This document shows, one piece after another, positions 6,201-14,769 of a stretch of DNA of 16,860 nucleotides. The position numbers and the translations under genes were made by a program. The notes under the pieces are model-generated. The model did no database searches. It was not told the DNA's origin and worked only from the letters and a program-made list of their open reading frames with translations. The stretch spans positions 1 to 16,860 of the forward strand of contig CALCKF010000064.1 in the NCBI GenBank assembly GCA_937966095.1, given 5' to 3'. The DNA comes from an uncultured Eubacterium sp. GTDB taxonomy: Bacteria; Bacillota; Clostridia; Peptostreptococcales; Anaerovoracaceae. How positions within the stretch are numbered: the stretch's first letter is position 1; each line of letters begins with the position of its first letter.

Positions 6201-6683
6201 ATGGCTCTCAGAAATATACTGCGAGAAGGTGATCCGATTCTCAGAAAGCGATGCAGAGAAGTGGATGATGTGAATGACAGGATAAGAATGATATTGGATG
6301 ATATGGTGGAAACCATGAAGGAAGCCGACGGTGTGGGACTGGCTGCGCCTCAGGTGGGGATAATGAGGCGGATGTTTGTGGCTGAACCTCAGCCGGGTGA
6401 GATATATTACTTAGTGAATCCGGAAATAATAAGAACTGAGGGCGTACAGGAGAGCCAGGAAGGCTGTCTTTCAGTACCGGGATACTCAGGGCTGGTTGAA
6501 AGACCGGAAAAAATCGTCATAAAGGGGCTTGACCGTGATGGAAAGCCGGTGGAATATGAATTTGAAGGATTCAAAGCAATAGTTATGTGTCATGAGTATG
6601 ATCATTTAGACGGCATACTTTATATTGACAAGGCAAAAGAGATATATGAAGTAACAGCAGATGATGACGAGGATATGAGATGA
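6201..6683 (+). CDS. def: Peptide deformylase
   Basis: This 160-residue metalloenzyme removes the formyl group from the N-terminal methionine of new proteins at the ribosome exit. The three family motifs are present: GVGLAAPQ (44-51), EGCLS (87-91) and HEYDH (131-135). C89, H131 and H135 bind the metal and E132 is the catalytic acid/base. The start ATG 6201 has a perfect AGGAGG at 6187-6192, which overlaps the priA stop codon. The stop codon overlaps the fmt start by four bases (ATGA). Fmt adds the formyl group that Def later removes, so the tight coupling fits their shared cycle. Of 14 isoleucine codons, 11 are ATA. Confidence 0.97.
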   Translation: MALRNILREGDPILRKRCREVDDVNDRIRMILDDMVETMKEADGVGLAAPQVGIMRRMFVAEPQPGEIYYLVNPEIIRTEGVQESQEGCLSVPGYSGLVERPEKIVIKGLDRDGKPVEYEFEGFKAIVMCHEYDHLDGILYIDKAKEIYEVTADDDEDMR

Positions 6684-7603
6684 AGATAGTATATATGGGC
6701 ACACCGGATTTTGCGGTGCCTGCACTTGAAAGGCTGTGCACAGAAGGATATGATATCCCGTTTGTGGTTACTCAGCCTGATTCTGTAAGGGACAGAGGAC
6801 GAAAGGTAAAGTCACCGCCTGTGAAAGAAAAAGCAATACAGCTGGGACTGGAGGTACTGCAGCCGGAAAACATAAAAAAAGACAGAGACTTTATAGATGT
6901 TTTGAAAAACACGGCACCGGATCTTATTGTGGTTGCAGCCTACGGACAGATACTGCCGCGAGAGGTGCTGGACATCCCAAGGCTTGGATGCATAAATATC
7001 CACGGTTCGCTTCTGCCGAAATTCAGAGGTGCGGCACCTATACAGAGAGCAATAATATCCGGAGATAAGGAAACCGGTATAACGATAATGTATATGGAAG
7101 AGGGAGTTGATACCGGAGATATGCTGGCAAAGGCTTCAACCGTGATAGACGGGAAGACGGCACAGCAGCTGCATGACGAGCTGGCAGAAATAGGGGCTTC
7201 TCTGCTGGCCGATACGATACCGTTACTGGGAACAGTAAACGGTGAAAAGCAGAATGATGAAGAGGCCTCATATGCGCCTATGATATCCAAGAAGGAAGGG
7301 CATATAGATTTTTCTATGCAGCCTGAGGTGATAGAACGTATAATAAGGGCTTTTGATCCATGGCCGGGGGCCTATGCATATTATGGGGAGAAGATGATAA
7401 AGATATGGAGAGGTGATGTGACCGGGCAGGAGACAGATCTTGCAGGCGGTACCGTACTTGATGTTTCGGAAAACGGGCTGGATATAGCTGCAGGCGGGGG
7501 TGTGCTGCGGGTGACTCAGATACAGATGCCCGGAAGGAAAAGAGTGGATGTAAAAGAATATTTAAAAGGCAATTCCATTGAAATCGGTACGGTTTTAAGA
7601 TAA
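6680..7603 (+). CDS. fmt: Methionyl-tRNA formyltransferase
   Basis: This 307-residue enzyme transfers a formyl group from 10-formyltetrahydrofolate to methionyl-initiator tRNA. The N-terminal Rossmann-type domain starts with MGTPDFAVPAL. NIHGSLLPKFRGAAPIQ (106-122) contains the folate-binding SLLP motif and catalytic N106 and H108; D144 in EGVDTGDML completes the triad known from E. coli Fmt. The C-terminal part (about 205-307) corresponds to the tRNA-binding beta-barrel domain. Length is normal. The start overlaps the def stop by four bases, with no separate promoter visible. Confidence 0.97.
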   Translation: MKIVYMGTPDFAVPALERLCTEGYDIPFVVTQPDSVRDRGRKVKSPPVKEKAIQLGLEVLQPENIKKDRDFIDVLKNTAPDLIVVAAYGQILPREVLDIPRLGCINIHGSLLPKFRGAAPIQRAIISGDKETGITIMYMEEGVDTGDMLAKASTVIDGKTAQQLHDELAEIGASLLADTIPLLGTVNGEKQNDEEASYAPMISKKEGHIDFSMQPEVIERIIRAFDPWPGAYAYYGEKMIKIWRGDVTGQETDLAGGTVLDVSENGLDIAAGGGVLRVTQIQMPGRKRVDVKEYLKGNSIEIGTVLR

Positions 7604-7624
7604 AATTACATCGGGGGGAATTAT

Positions 7625-8329
7625 ATGTATTTTGGAATGTTTGATCCTACTTTTATAATACTGATACCGGCTATAATATTCACTTTATATGCACAGACCA
7701 AGGTAAAGAGTGCATATAGGAGGTATCTTGCGGTCGGGAACAGACGCGGGATAACCGGCAGACAGGCGGCCAGGATGATACTGGATAAAAACGGGCTTGA
7801 GCATGTTGCTATAGAAATGGTTTCGGGGACTCTTACGGATCATTACGATCCGGCAAGAGATATAATGCGTCTGTCAGATCAGGTGTATAACGGAAGATCG
7901 ATAGCAGCAGTCAGCATAGCTGCTCATGAGAGCGGTCATGCTATACAGGATGGAGCAGCATACGGATTTCTGAGATTCAGAAATGCCATAGCACCGGTCG
8001 TTAGTCTTGTATCGATGGCATCGTGGCCGCTTCTGATGATAGGACTTGTTATAATATGGCAGGGAAATCGCACGACTGGAAACATGATATTTGATCTGGG
8101 AATAATATTTTTTGCTGTTGTTGTACTGTTTCATACAATAACGCTGCCGGTCGAGTTTGATGCCAGCAGAAGAGCGATAAGACAGCTTGTTGAGCTTGAT
8201 ATAATAGATGAGGCTGAGTCAAGAGGTGCCAGAAAAGTTTTGTCGGCTGCGGCAATGACATATGTAGCGGCACTGGCCACAGCCATAGCCAATTTGATAA
8301 GAATTTTAATGATTAGGGGGCGCGACTGA
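7625..8329 (+). CDS. yugP: Membrane zinc metallopeptidase, YugP type
   Basis: This 234-residue protein matches the neutral zinc metallopeptidase family of Bacillus YugP (COG2738, Pfam Zn_peptidase_2). HESGH at residues 101-105 is the HExxH zinc motif, and E178 in LPVEFDASRRA is the likely third ligand. Hydrophobic segments near 8-24, 122-145, 155-176 and 206-228 indicate a membrane protein with the active site close to the membrane. Its substrate is not known to me. ATG 7625 has a GGGGGG binding site six bases upstream. The stop overlaps the rsmB start by one base (TGATG). Clostridia often carry this gene between fmt and rsmB. Confidence 0.9.
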   Translation: MYFGMFDPTFIILIPAIIFTLYAQTKVKSAYRRYLAVGNRRGITGRQAARMILDKNGLEHVAIEMVSGTLTDHYDPARDIMRLSDQVYNGRSIAAVSIAAHESGHAIQDGAAYGFLRFRNAIAPVVSLVSMASWPLLMIGLVIIWQGNRTTGNMIFDLGIIFFAVVVLFHTITLPVEFDASRRAIRQLVELDIIDEAESRGARKVLSAAAMTYVAALATAIANLIRILMIRGRD

Positions 8330-9621
8330 TGGATGCAAACAGGAAAACCGCTTATTTATCACTTCTGGATGTTGAATCTAAAAAGGCCTATTCAAACCTG
8401 GCGATCAATCACCAGATAATAGTCAACAAGCCGAATTCTCACGGATTTGTGCGGGAACTCGTATATGGGGTTCTGGAAAACAAACTGACTTTGGACTATT
8501 ACATCGATAAGCTTCTGGACAACGGAATAGAGAGCCTTAAGCCGCAGGAGCTGATAATAATAAGGATGGGGATATATCAGCTGGGATACATGGATTCTGT
8601 ACCTGAATATGCAGCGGTAAATGAGAGTGTAATACTGGCAAAGAGATACTGCAGAAGCAAGAGCGGTCTTGTGAACGGTATCCTCAGAGAATATCTCAAC
8701 AAAAGGATACAGATAAGGCTTCCTGACAGGGATGATGACGAGGTGAAATATCTGTCTATAAAATATTCATATGCACCATGGATAATAAATCTCTGGCTTG
8801 AATATTACAGCAGGAATTTCGTGGAAGAACTTCTGGCAGCAGGAAATATAACGCCTCCGATGACGATAAGGCTCAACTGGCTGAAAGTCATGAAGAAGGA
8901 TCTTATAAAGGCACTTGAAGAAAAGCATTTTCAGGTGGAGGAAGGCAGACTTTGTCAAAACGCCCTAAATGTAAAGGGAAACAGGCTGCTGGAGACGGAA
9001 CTTTATAAGCTGGGTATGTTTACTGTTCAGGATGAAAGTTCAATGATGGTTGCTGAAAAGCTTGCACCTCAGCATGGCGAGACGATAATGGACGTATGTG
9101 CAGCACCTGGGGGCAAGACTACTGCAATTGCGGAGAGGATGAATAATACCGGGAGGATAATAGCTTCAGATATATACAGAAGGAAGCTTGATATAATAGA
9201 TAAAGAGGCAAGGAGACTCGGCATAACGAATATAGAAACCAGATCATGGGATGCTACGAGAGTAGATTCCACAATGCTGCAGAAAGCTGACAGAGTGCTG
9301 GTAGACGTGCCGTGCTCCGGACTGGGTGTAGTTAGAAGAAAGCCTGAGATAAAATATAAAGAACTTACACAGGAGATGGAGCTTTTGCCAAAGAAGCAGC
9401 TGGCTATACTTTCGGCTTCTTCGGAATATGTGAAGCCCGGCGGCAGGCTGCTTTACAGCACATGCACCATAAATCCGAAAGAAAATGAGAGGGTGACAGA
9501 AGCTTTTCTGAGGAGATACCCTTCATTTAAAAAAGTGGAGAGAACCTTGCTGCTACCTAATGTAAACGGTACAGACGGATTTTTTATATGTGTGATGGAG
9601 AGAAGCAGCAGCCTGTTATAG
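8329..9621 (+). CDS. rsmB: 16S rRNA (cytosine-967-C5)-methyltransferase RsmB
   Basis: This 430-residue enzyme methylates C967 of 16S rRNA using S-adenosylmethionine. The N-terminal third (about 1-135) is a NusB-like RNA-binding domain. The Rossmann methyltransferase domain has the SAM motif DVCAAPGGKT (255-264). The catalytic cysteine pair is C329 in VPCSGLG and C379 in STCT; one cysteine attacks the base and the other helps release the product. Length is normal. ATG 8329 shares one base with the yugP stop, and GGGGG at 8316-8320 serves as binding site. In many Bacillota rlmN comes next; here prpC follows after 33 bases. Confidence 0.94.
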   Translation: MDANRKTAYLSLLDVESKKAYSNLAINHQIIVNKPNSHGFVRELVYGVLENKLTLDYYIDKLLDNGIESLKPQELIIIRMGIYQLGYMDSVPEYAAVNESVILAKRYCRSKSGLVNGILREYLNKRIQIRLPDRDDDEVKYLSIKYSYAPWIINLWLEYYSRNFVEELLAAGNITPPMTIRLNWLKVMKKDLIKALEEKHFQVEEGRLCQNALNVKGNRLLETELYKLGMFTVQDESSMMVAEKLAPQHGETIMDVCAAPGGKTTAIAERMNNTGRIIASDIYRRKLDIIDKEARRLGITNIETRSWDATRVDSTMLQKADRVLVDVPCSGLGVVRRKPEIKYKELTQEMELLPKKQLAILSASSEYVKPGGRLLYSTCTINPKENERVTEAFLRRYPSFKKVERTLLLPNVNGTDGFFICVMERSSSLL

Positions 9622-9654
9622 AACCGGAAGCAACAGAAAGGTCAGATAGAAAAT

Positions 9655-10383
9655 ATGGTGCAGATAGGATTCAAGTGTAATAAAGGTGTTATACGTGAAA
9701 AAAACGAAGACGCATGTTTTGTTATCCCCAGTCATGATGTTTACATAGTAGCCGATGGTGTCGGAGGCAATAATTCAGGAGAAGTTGCCAGCAGAACGGC
9801 TGTTAGTGAAATAGCGAAACTTGTGAATGATAATGGACTCGGAGATCTTAAAACTCCGGAGGATATTTTCGGGTTTTTCTCGGAAGCTGTGGAGTCGACA
9901 AACGAAAAAATATACAATATGAGCCTTGAAAATGAAAAATACAGAGGCATGGCCACTACGGTGGTGACAGCATATATATACATGGGAGCGGCCTATATAG
10001 CCAACATAGGCGACAGCAGAGCATATTTGTTCAGAAACGGAAAGCTCAACAGGATAACTAAGGATCATACCTATGTGAATGAACTTATAGACAAGGGTGT
10101 GATAACGACGGAAGAAGCCGAGACCCACAGGCAGAGAAATGTGATAACTAAAGCTGTGGGAGCAGACAAGTTCGTGGAGCCGGATTTTTACAGAGTTGAA
10201 GTTTCGAGAGAAGATATACTCATGTTATGTTCGGACGGACTTTATGGAGAAGTCCCTCCGGAAAAAATAACGGAGATATTGAGTGGAAGCGAAAATATGA
10301 ATGACACGTGTACGCGGCTTGTAGATGAAGCGATAAAGCTCGGCGGCAGAGACAACATAACAGTGATTTGTTTAAAAATATAA
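9655..10383 (+). CDS. prpC: PP2C-family protein phosphatase (PrpC/Stp)
   Basis: This 242-residue Ser/Thr phosphatase depends on Mn2+ or Mg2+ and reverses phosphorylation by the PASTA kinase encoded next. Metal-binding and family motifs are R14 and NED (17-19), VADGVGG with D34, GMATTVV (98-104), NIGDSRAYL (117-125), LCSDGL with D194, and GGRDNITV with D233. The protein is single-domain and cytoplasmic with no membrane segment. A usual GGH is GGN here (GVGGNNSGE), a small change. ATG 9655 has only a weak GAAAGG 13 bases upstream, so expression may be modest or coupled to rsmB. Confidence 0.95.
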   Translation: MVQIGFKCNKGVIREKNEDACFVIPSHDVYIVADGVGGNNSGEVASRTAVSEIAKLVNDNGLGDLKTPEDIFGFFSEAVESTNEKIYNMSLENEKYRGMATTVVTAYIYMGAAYIANIGDSRAYLFRNGKLNRITKDHTYVNELIDKGVITTEEAETHRQRNVITKAVGADKFVEPDFYRVEVSREDILMLCSDGLYGEVPPEKITEILSGSENMNDTCTRLVDEAIKLGGRDNITVICLKI

Positions 10384-10402
10384 AGGTTTATAGGAGGAAA
10401 TT

Positions 10403-12133
10403 ATGAGCAATAAAGTTCTTGCAGGCAGATATGAACTGTTTGAGCGTATAGGTGAGGGCGGTATGTCGGTGGTATACAAGGCAAAAGACAAGCTGCTCAA
10501 TCGTTTTGTGGCAATAAAGATATTGAAGCCCCAGTTTATAAATGATCATAAATTTATAGACAGCTTCAGGCGTGAATCACAGGCAGCAGCCAGTATGTCA
10601 CATCCCAATATAGTAAACATATATGATGTGGGCAGAGAAGGAAATATCCACTACATAGTGATGGAACTTATAGAAGGACGCACACTCAGTGATTATATCA
10701 AAGAACATGGTCAGATGTCGTATCCGAAGGTGATAGCGCTGTCGAAGCAGATCGCAGCAGCACTGGCTTTCGCCCATAAGAACCATATAATACATCGTGA
10801 TGTAAAGCCTCACAATATAATGATAACCCCTAACGGAACAGCGAAAATAACGGATTTTGGGATAGCAAAAGCTGTAAATGCAGCAACTATAGTCGATAAT
10901 ACCGACGGAATAATAGGGTCTGTCCATTATTTTTCGCCTGAACAGGCAAGGGGCGGATATGTAGATGAAAAATCAGATATATATTCATTGGGCATAGTGA
11001 TGTATGAAATGCTTACAGGTCGTGTACCGTTTGATGGAGATAATCCCGTCAATATAGCACTGATGCATATAAACGGTGAAATGATACCTCCATCCAAACT
11101 CGTGGATGGAGTTCCTCCTGCACTTGAGCATATAATACTCAAATGTACCGATAAGTATCCTGTCAACAGATATGCATCAGCGGATGAGCTGATAGAAGCT
11201 TTAAACAACCTCGAGTTCATAGGCAGTGTAGTGGGTGATTCCGTGCTGATGGGAGGCTCATCAGGGAAAAACGGGAATTCGGGCAGGCAGGAGCCGATAG
11301 CGGAAACCGATTATAATGACGGCGGTGATGAAGATGAAGGCAAAGATAAGGGCAGAAAAAAAGATAAAAAGCCGATGGACGGCAAGAAAAAGCTGATAAT
11401 CATAATTGCTGCAGTAGTTGCTGCCATAGTGCTTGGAGTCGTAATAGCTTTTGCAACAGGTCTTTTGGGAGGCAAAGAAATAGAGGCTCCGGATTTCAGG
11501 AACATGACTCTGGAAGAAGCTCAAAAAGCCGCAGAACAGTATGATATAAAGGTAAAAGAAGGTGACGAGGTCATAAGTGAGGATATAGAAAAAGGGCGGA
11601 TCGTATCACAGGATCCTGAAGCGGGAAGCATTATAAAGACCGGAAGCACTGTAAAAGTCAACATAAGCAAAGGCCTTGGAGACGGAGACGTCCCTGATCT
11701 CAGAGGCAAGATGCGTGATGAACTGGAATCCTATCTGGAAGCGGCCGGATTTAAGCTGGGGACAGTGACGGAAGAGGCCAGCGAAGAAGAAAGCGGTACA
11801 GTATTGAGACAGGATCCTGAGGCCGGATCTACGGCAGAAAAAGGGACGGCCATAAACGTGGTGGTCAGTGACGGTTCCAAGGCAAAGGCGGTAGTGCCTT
11901 ACCTTGTAGGTAAAACTCTGAGTGAAGCCCAGTCGGCACTGCTCAATGCAGGTCTCACAGTCGGAAGTATAAGCTATGATTACAGCAGCACATATGCGGA
12001 AGGCGAGGTAATGTGGCAGCAGTATGATGCTAATGCGCAGCTTGAAAAAGGGACAGCTGTCAAAATAAGAGTCAGCAAGGGAAAGGAGCCGGAAAATACG
12101 ACTCCTTCACAGGACGAAAGTGATGAAGACTAG
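10403..12133 (+). CDS. prkC: Serine/threonine protein kinase with PASTA domains (PrkC/Stk)
   Basis: This 576-residue membrane kinase senses cell-wall fragments or lipid II through external PASTA domains and phosphorylates cytoplasmic targets. The kinase domain covers about 8-270: glycine loop GEGGMS (17-22), ATP lysine K39, helix-C E58, HRDVKPHN with D133, and DFG at 151-153. An acidic and lysine-rich linker (about 296-330) precedes one membrane segment (331-354). Three PASTA repeats follow at about 359-424, 428-491 and 496-560, then a short acidic tail. The layout matches Bacillus PrkC. AGGAGG lies five bases before ATG 10403. The last 11 bases overlap rsgA; in B. subtilis the homologous GTPase CpgA is a reported PrkC substrate, so the neighbourhood is meaningful. 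Confidence 0.97.
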   Translation: MSNKVLAGRYELFERIGEGGMSVVYKAKDKLLNRFVAIKILKPQFINDHKFIDSFRRESQAAASMSHPNIVNIYDVGREGNIHYIVMELIEGRTLSDYIKEHGQMSYPKVIALSKQIAAALAFAHKNHIIHRDVKPHNIMITPNGTAKITDFGIAKAVNAATIVDNTDGIIGSVHYFSPEQARGGYVDEKSDIYSLGIVMYEMLTGRVPFDGDNPVNIALMHINGEMIPPSKLVDGVPPALEHIILKCTDKYPVNRYASADELIEALNNLEFIGSVVGDSVLMGGSSGKNGNSGRQEPIAETDYNDGGDEDEGKDKGRKKDKKPMDGKKKLIIIIAAVVAAIVLGVVIAFATGLLGGKEIEAPDFRNMTLEEAQKAAEQYDIKVKEGDEVISEDIEKGRIVSQDPEAGSIIKTGSTVKVNISKGLGDGDVPDLRGKMRDELESYLEAAGFKLGTVTEEASEEESGTVLRQDPEAGSTAEKGTAINVVVSDGSKAKAVVPYLVGKTLSEAQSALLNAGLTVGSISYDYSSTYAEGEVMWQQYDANAQLEKGTAVKIRVSKGKEPENTTPSQDESDED

Positions 12134-13064
12134 AGAAAATCAGATCAAGGATGCAGCGCATCTGGAGGGAACGATCGTTAAAGGCATCGCCGGATTTTAT
12201 TATGTAAAATCCGGCGATGCGGTATATAGATGCAAAGCCAGGGGGATATTCAAGCAGCGTGACATAAAGCCGGCCGTAGGTGATGCGGTGATAATGGAGG
12301 TCATACCTGATAATGACGACAGCCTGATAACTCAGCTGCTGCCTCGCAGGAATATTTTCATACGTCCATTTGTCGCAAATGTCGACTGCTTTGCCGTAGT
12401 TGCGGCAGCATCATCACCGGATCCTGTATATGCAGTTATCGATAAGCTTCTTGTCATGGCGGAGAAAGCCGGCACGGATATAGTGATCTGCATAAACAAG
12501 TGTGATCTGGCGGAAGATATGGAGAGCAGCACAAGCCGCAGAGCATGTGAGAATATAGAGATGATCAAGGGAATATATAAATCAATATATCCTCTGGTAT
12601 GCCTTGATGGAAGGACTGGCGAGGGAACGGAACAGCTGCTTGATCTTATAAAAGGAAAAAAAACAGCACTTGCAGGACCTTCAGGCGTAGGAAAATCAAC
12701 GATACTGAACAGACTTGTACCGGATGCGGAAGCGGAGACCGGAAGTATAAGTGAAAAATCGCAAAGAGGAAAACATACGACGAGGCATTCTGAGCTTTTT
12801 ACCGTAAAGTCTGATGGTACAATGCTTTTCGACACACCGGGCTTTACATCTTTTGATATTCTGGAAGCTGACGAGACTGAGCTTCAGTATCTGTTCCCGG
12901 AGATATCATCCAGGCTGGGAAGCTGCAGATATCATAATTGTCTGCATATAACAGAACCCGGATGCTCCGTTCGTGAAGCAGTTGAAAAAAAAGAGATAAA
13001 CGCCATCAGATACAGGTCATATACAGATATGATAGAAGAGATAAGAAAATCCAGGCAATATTAG
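12123..13064 (+). CDS. rsgA: Ribosome small subunit-dependent GTPase A
   Basis: This 313-residue circularly permuted GTPase helps late assembly of the 30S subunit. An N-terminal OB-fold (about 10-75) is followed by G4 NKCD (125-128), G1 GPSGVGKS (185-192), the switch region GKHTTR (216-221) and G3 DTPG (237-240). The C-terminal zinc site is C268, C273, H275 and C281. The order G4-G1-G3 is the hallmark of the family. I prefer ATG 12123, eight bases after AGGA at 12111-12114; GTG 12120 is directly before it and possible. The start lies inside prkC, so translation is coupled. A long hairpin (12184-12220) sits in codons 21-33. Confidence 0.96.
   Translation: MKTRENQIKDAAHLEGTIVKGIAGFYYVKSGDAVYRCKARGIFKQRDIKPAVGDAVIMEVIPDNDDSLITQLLPRRNIFIRPFVANVDCFAVVAAASSPDPVYAVIDKLLVMAEKAGTDIVICINKCDLAEDMESSTSRRACENIEMIKGIYKSIYPLVCLDGRTGEGTEQLLDLIKGKKTALAGPSGVGKSTILNRLVPDAEAETGSISEKSQRGKHTTRHSELFTVKSDGTMLFDTPGFTSFDILEADETELQYLFPEISSRLGSCRYHNCLHITEPGCSVREAVEKKEINAIRYRSYTDMIEEIRKSRQY
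12184..12220 (+). repeat. Perfect 16-bp inverted repeat (hairpin) inside rsgA
   Basis: Arms 12184-12199 and 12205-12220 are exact reverse complements and enclose the 5-base loop TTATG. The arm begins GCATCGCCGG. The repeat lies within rsgA codons 21-33 (residues GIAGFYYVKSGDA), 50 bases after the prkC stop. No T run follows, so it is not an ordinary terminator. In RNA it would form a very stable stem near the start of the gene. Confidence 0.85.
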
Positions 13065-13074
13065 GAGGGATGAT

Positions 13075-13725
13075 ATGATAGAACTGGCACCATCGATATT
13101 ATCGGCAGACTTTTCACGGCTTGGTGAAAACGTTGATGTAATAGAAAAAGCCGGTGCAAACCTTATACATGTTGATGTGATGGACGGGCATTTTGTACCT
13201 AATATAAGCTTCGGTGCAGGGGTCATGAAGAGCCTGTGCGGCAGGACCGATATGCCATTTGATGTCCACCTAATGATAGAGGATCCTGACCGGTATATAG
13301 AAGACTTTGTCACAGGTCAGACAGGGTATATCACTGTACATCAGGAAGCATGTATACATCTTAACAGGACTCTTGATCATATAAGATCAATGGGGGTAAA
13401 GGCAGGAGTGGCTATAAATCCGGCAACGCCTGTATCTGTTCTAGAATGTTGTCTCGAGGATGTGGATCTTGTGCTGGTGATGTCGGTAAATCCGGGATTT
13501 GGGGGACAGAAATTTATACCATCCTCTCTTGAAAAGGTAAGAAAACTTGACAGGATAAAGAAAGAAAAGGGATTTGGATTCAGGATAGAAATAGACGGAG
13601 GCGTGAATCTGGACAATATAAACGATGTTACAGATGCAGGTGCAGAGATCATCGTTGCAGGTTCTTCTGTTTTCGCTTCCGCAAACATACATGAAAGAGT
13701 AAGGGAATTTCTGAACAGGTTTTAG
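13075..13725 (+). CDS. rpe: Ribulose-phosphate 3-epimerase
   Basis: This 216-residue TIM-barrel enzyme interconverts ribulose 5-phosphate and xylulose 5-phosphate in the pentose phosphate pathway. Family residues are S8 in APSILSADF, H32 and D34 in HVDVMDGHFVPN, H65 in FDVHLMI, the loop MSVNPGFGGQ (136-145) and D174 in EIDGGV. Histidines 32 and 65 and aspartates 34 and 174 form the metal and acid/base site. AGGAGG at 13063-13068 overlaps the rsgA stop and lies six bases before ATG 13075. The rsgA-rpe pair is conserved in Bacillota. thiN, which follows in Bacillus, is not here; plsX follows after 21 bases. Confidence 0.97.
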   Translation: MIELAPSILSADFSRLGENVDVIEKAGANLIHVDVMDGHFVPNISFGAGVMKSLCGRTDMPFDVHLMIEDPDRYIEDFVTGQTGYITVHQEACIHLNRTLDHIRSMGVKAGVAINPATPVSVLECCLEDVDLVLVMSVNPGFGGQKFIPSSLEKVRKLDRIKKEKGFGFRIEIDGGVNLDNINDVTDAGAEIIVAGSSVFASANIHERVREFLNRF

Positions 13726-13746
13726 TTGTTTTAAGAGGAGGGTAAT

Positions 13747-14769
13747 ATGAAAATAGTAGTGGATGGAATGGGTGGAGACAATGCGCCAAGGGAAATAGTA
13801 AAGGGTGCTGTAGAAGCTGCGGAAACGATAAAGCATGACATATATATAGTAGGCAGAAAGAAAGAAATCGAACAAGAGCTTAAAAGATATAAGACTGCAG
13901 GAAAAAACATAAAGATTGTAGATGCCGGTGAAGTGATCACTATGGATGACAGCCCGGTGAAAGCAATAAGGAGAAAGACGGAATCATCGATGGTCATAGG
14001 TCTGAACATGGTGAGAGACGGACAGGGGGATGTCTTTATATCAGGAGGTAATACGGGCGCTTTAGTGGTAGGAGCCAGGATGATACTGGGCCGTATCGAA
14101 GGTATAGACAGACCTGTTCTGGCCAGCATATATCCGTGTCTCGGAGGCGAGCCTTCGCTGCTGGTAGATGCAGGTGCGAGTTCGGAGGCAAAAGCGCAAA
14201 ATTTGCTGGAATACGGACTGATGGGAAGTATATATATGGAAAAGGTATGGGGACGTGAAAAACCAAAGGTGGGGCTGGTGAACCTGGGAGTAGAGGAAAG
14301 CAAGGGGACCAGTGTCATAAAGGATGCATACCATAAGCTGAAGGCAGCGCCTGTAAACTTTGTAGGTAACGTTGAGGCCCGTGAACTGCCCGTGGGAGCG
14401 TGCGAGGTGATAGTATGCGATGGTTTTGTAGGCAATGTCATACTCAAGCTTTCCGAAGGCCTTGCATGGAATATATTGAAGCTGGTAAAGAATAAATTTA
14501 TGATGAATATCAAGACGAAAGTGGCTGCATTGGCACTGAAACCTCAGCTGAGCTCTTTGAAAAAGGAATTCGATTATGAAGAATACGGCGGAGCCCCTAT
14601 ATTGGGTGTCAATGGCCCGGTTATAAAGATACATGGATCGTCCAGCGGTGCAGCTGTTAAAAACGCAATCCTGAAAAGCATTCCATACAGCCAGGAAAAT
14701 GTGGTGGATATAATAAGGCAGTCTATGCTGGATCTTGAAGAGATAATAGAAAAGGACGAAGAGGAGTAA
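13747..14769 (+). CDS. plsX: Phosphate acyltransferase PlsX
   Basis: This 340-residue peripheral membrane enzyme converts acyl-ACP plus phosphate to acyl-phosphate, the first step of phospholipid synthesis by the PlsX/PlsY route. Recognisable stretches are VDGMGGDNAP (5-14), the SGGNTGAL turn (99-106), LVDAGAS (139-145), the NLGVEESKGT region (179-188) and CDGFVGN (224-230). Length and layout are normal. GAGGAGGG at 13735-13742 lies four bases before ATG 13747. In many Bacillota plsX is followed by acpP or other fatty-acid genes before rnc; here rnc follows after only seven bases. Confidence 0.96.
   Translation: MKIVVDGMGGDNAPREIVKGAVEAAETIKHDIYIVGRKKEIEQELKRYKTAGKNIKIVDAGEVITMDDSPVKAIRRKTESSMVIGLNMVRDGQGDVFISGGNTGALVVGARMILGRIEGIDRPVLASIYPCLGGEPSLLVDAGASSEAKAQNLLEYGLMGSIYMEKVWGREKPKVGLVNLGVEESKGTSVIKDAYHKLKAAPVNFVGNVEARELPVGACEVIVCDGFVGNVILKLSEGLAWNILKLVKNKFMMNIKTKVAALALKPQLSSLKKEFDYEEYGGAPILGVNGPVIKIHGSSSGAAVKNAILKSIPYSQENVVDIIRQSMLDLEEIIEKDEEE

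Noticed and set aside
11605..11840. Direct repeats around the CAGGATCCTGA stretches in prkC
   Set aside because: They encode the same QDPEAGS turn in successive PASTA domains, so protein repeats explain them.
12120..12122. GTG 12120 as the rsgA start
   Set aside because: ATG directly follows at 12123 with better spacing to AGGA. The difference is a single residue and cannot be settled from sequence alone.
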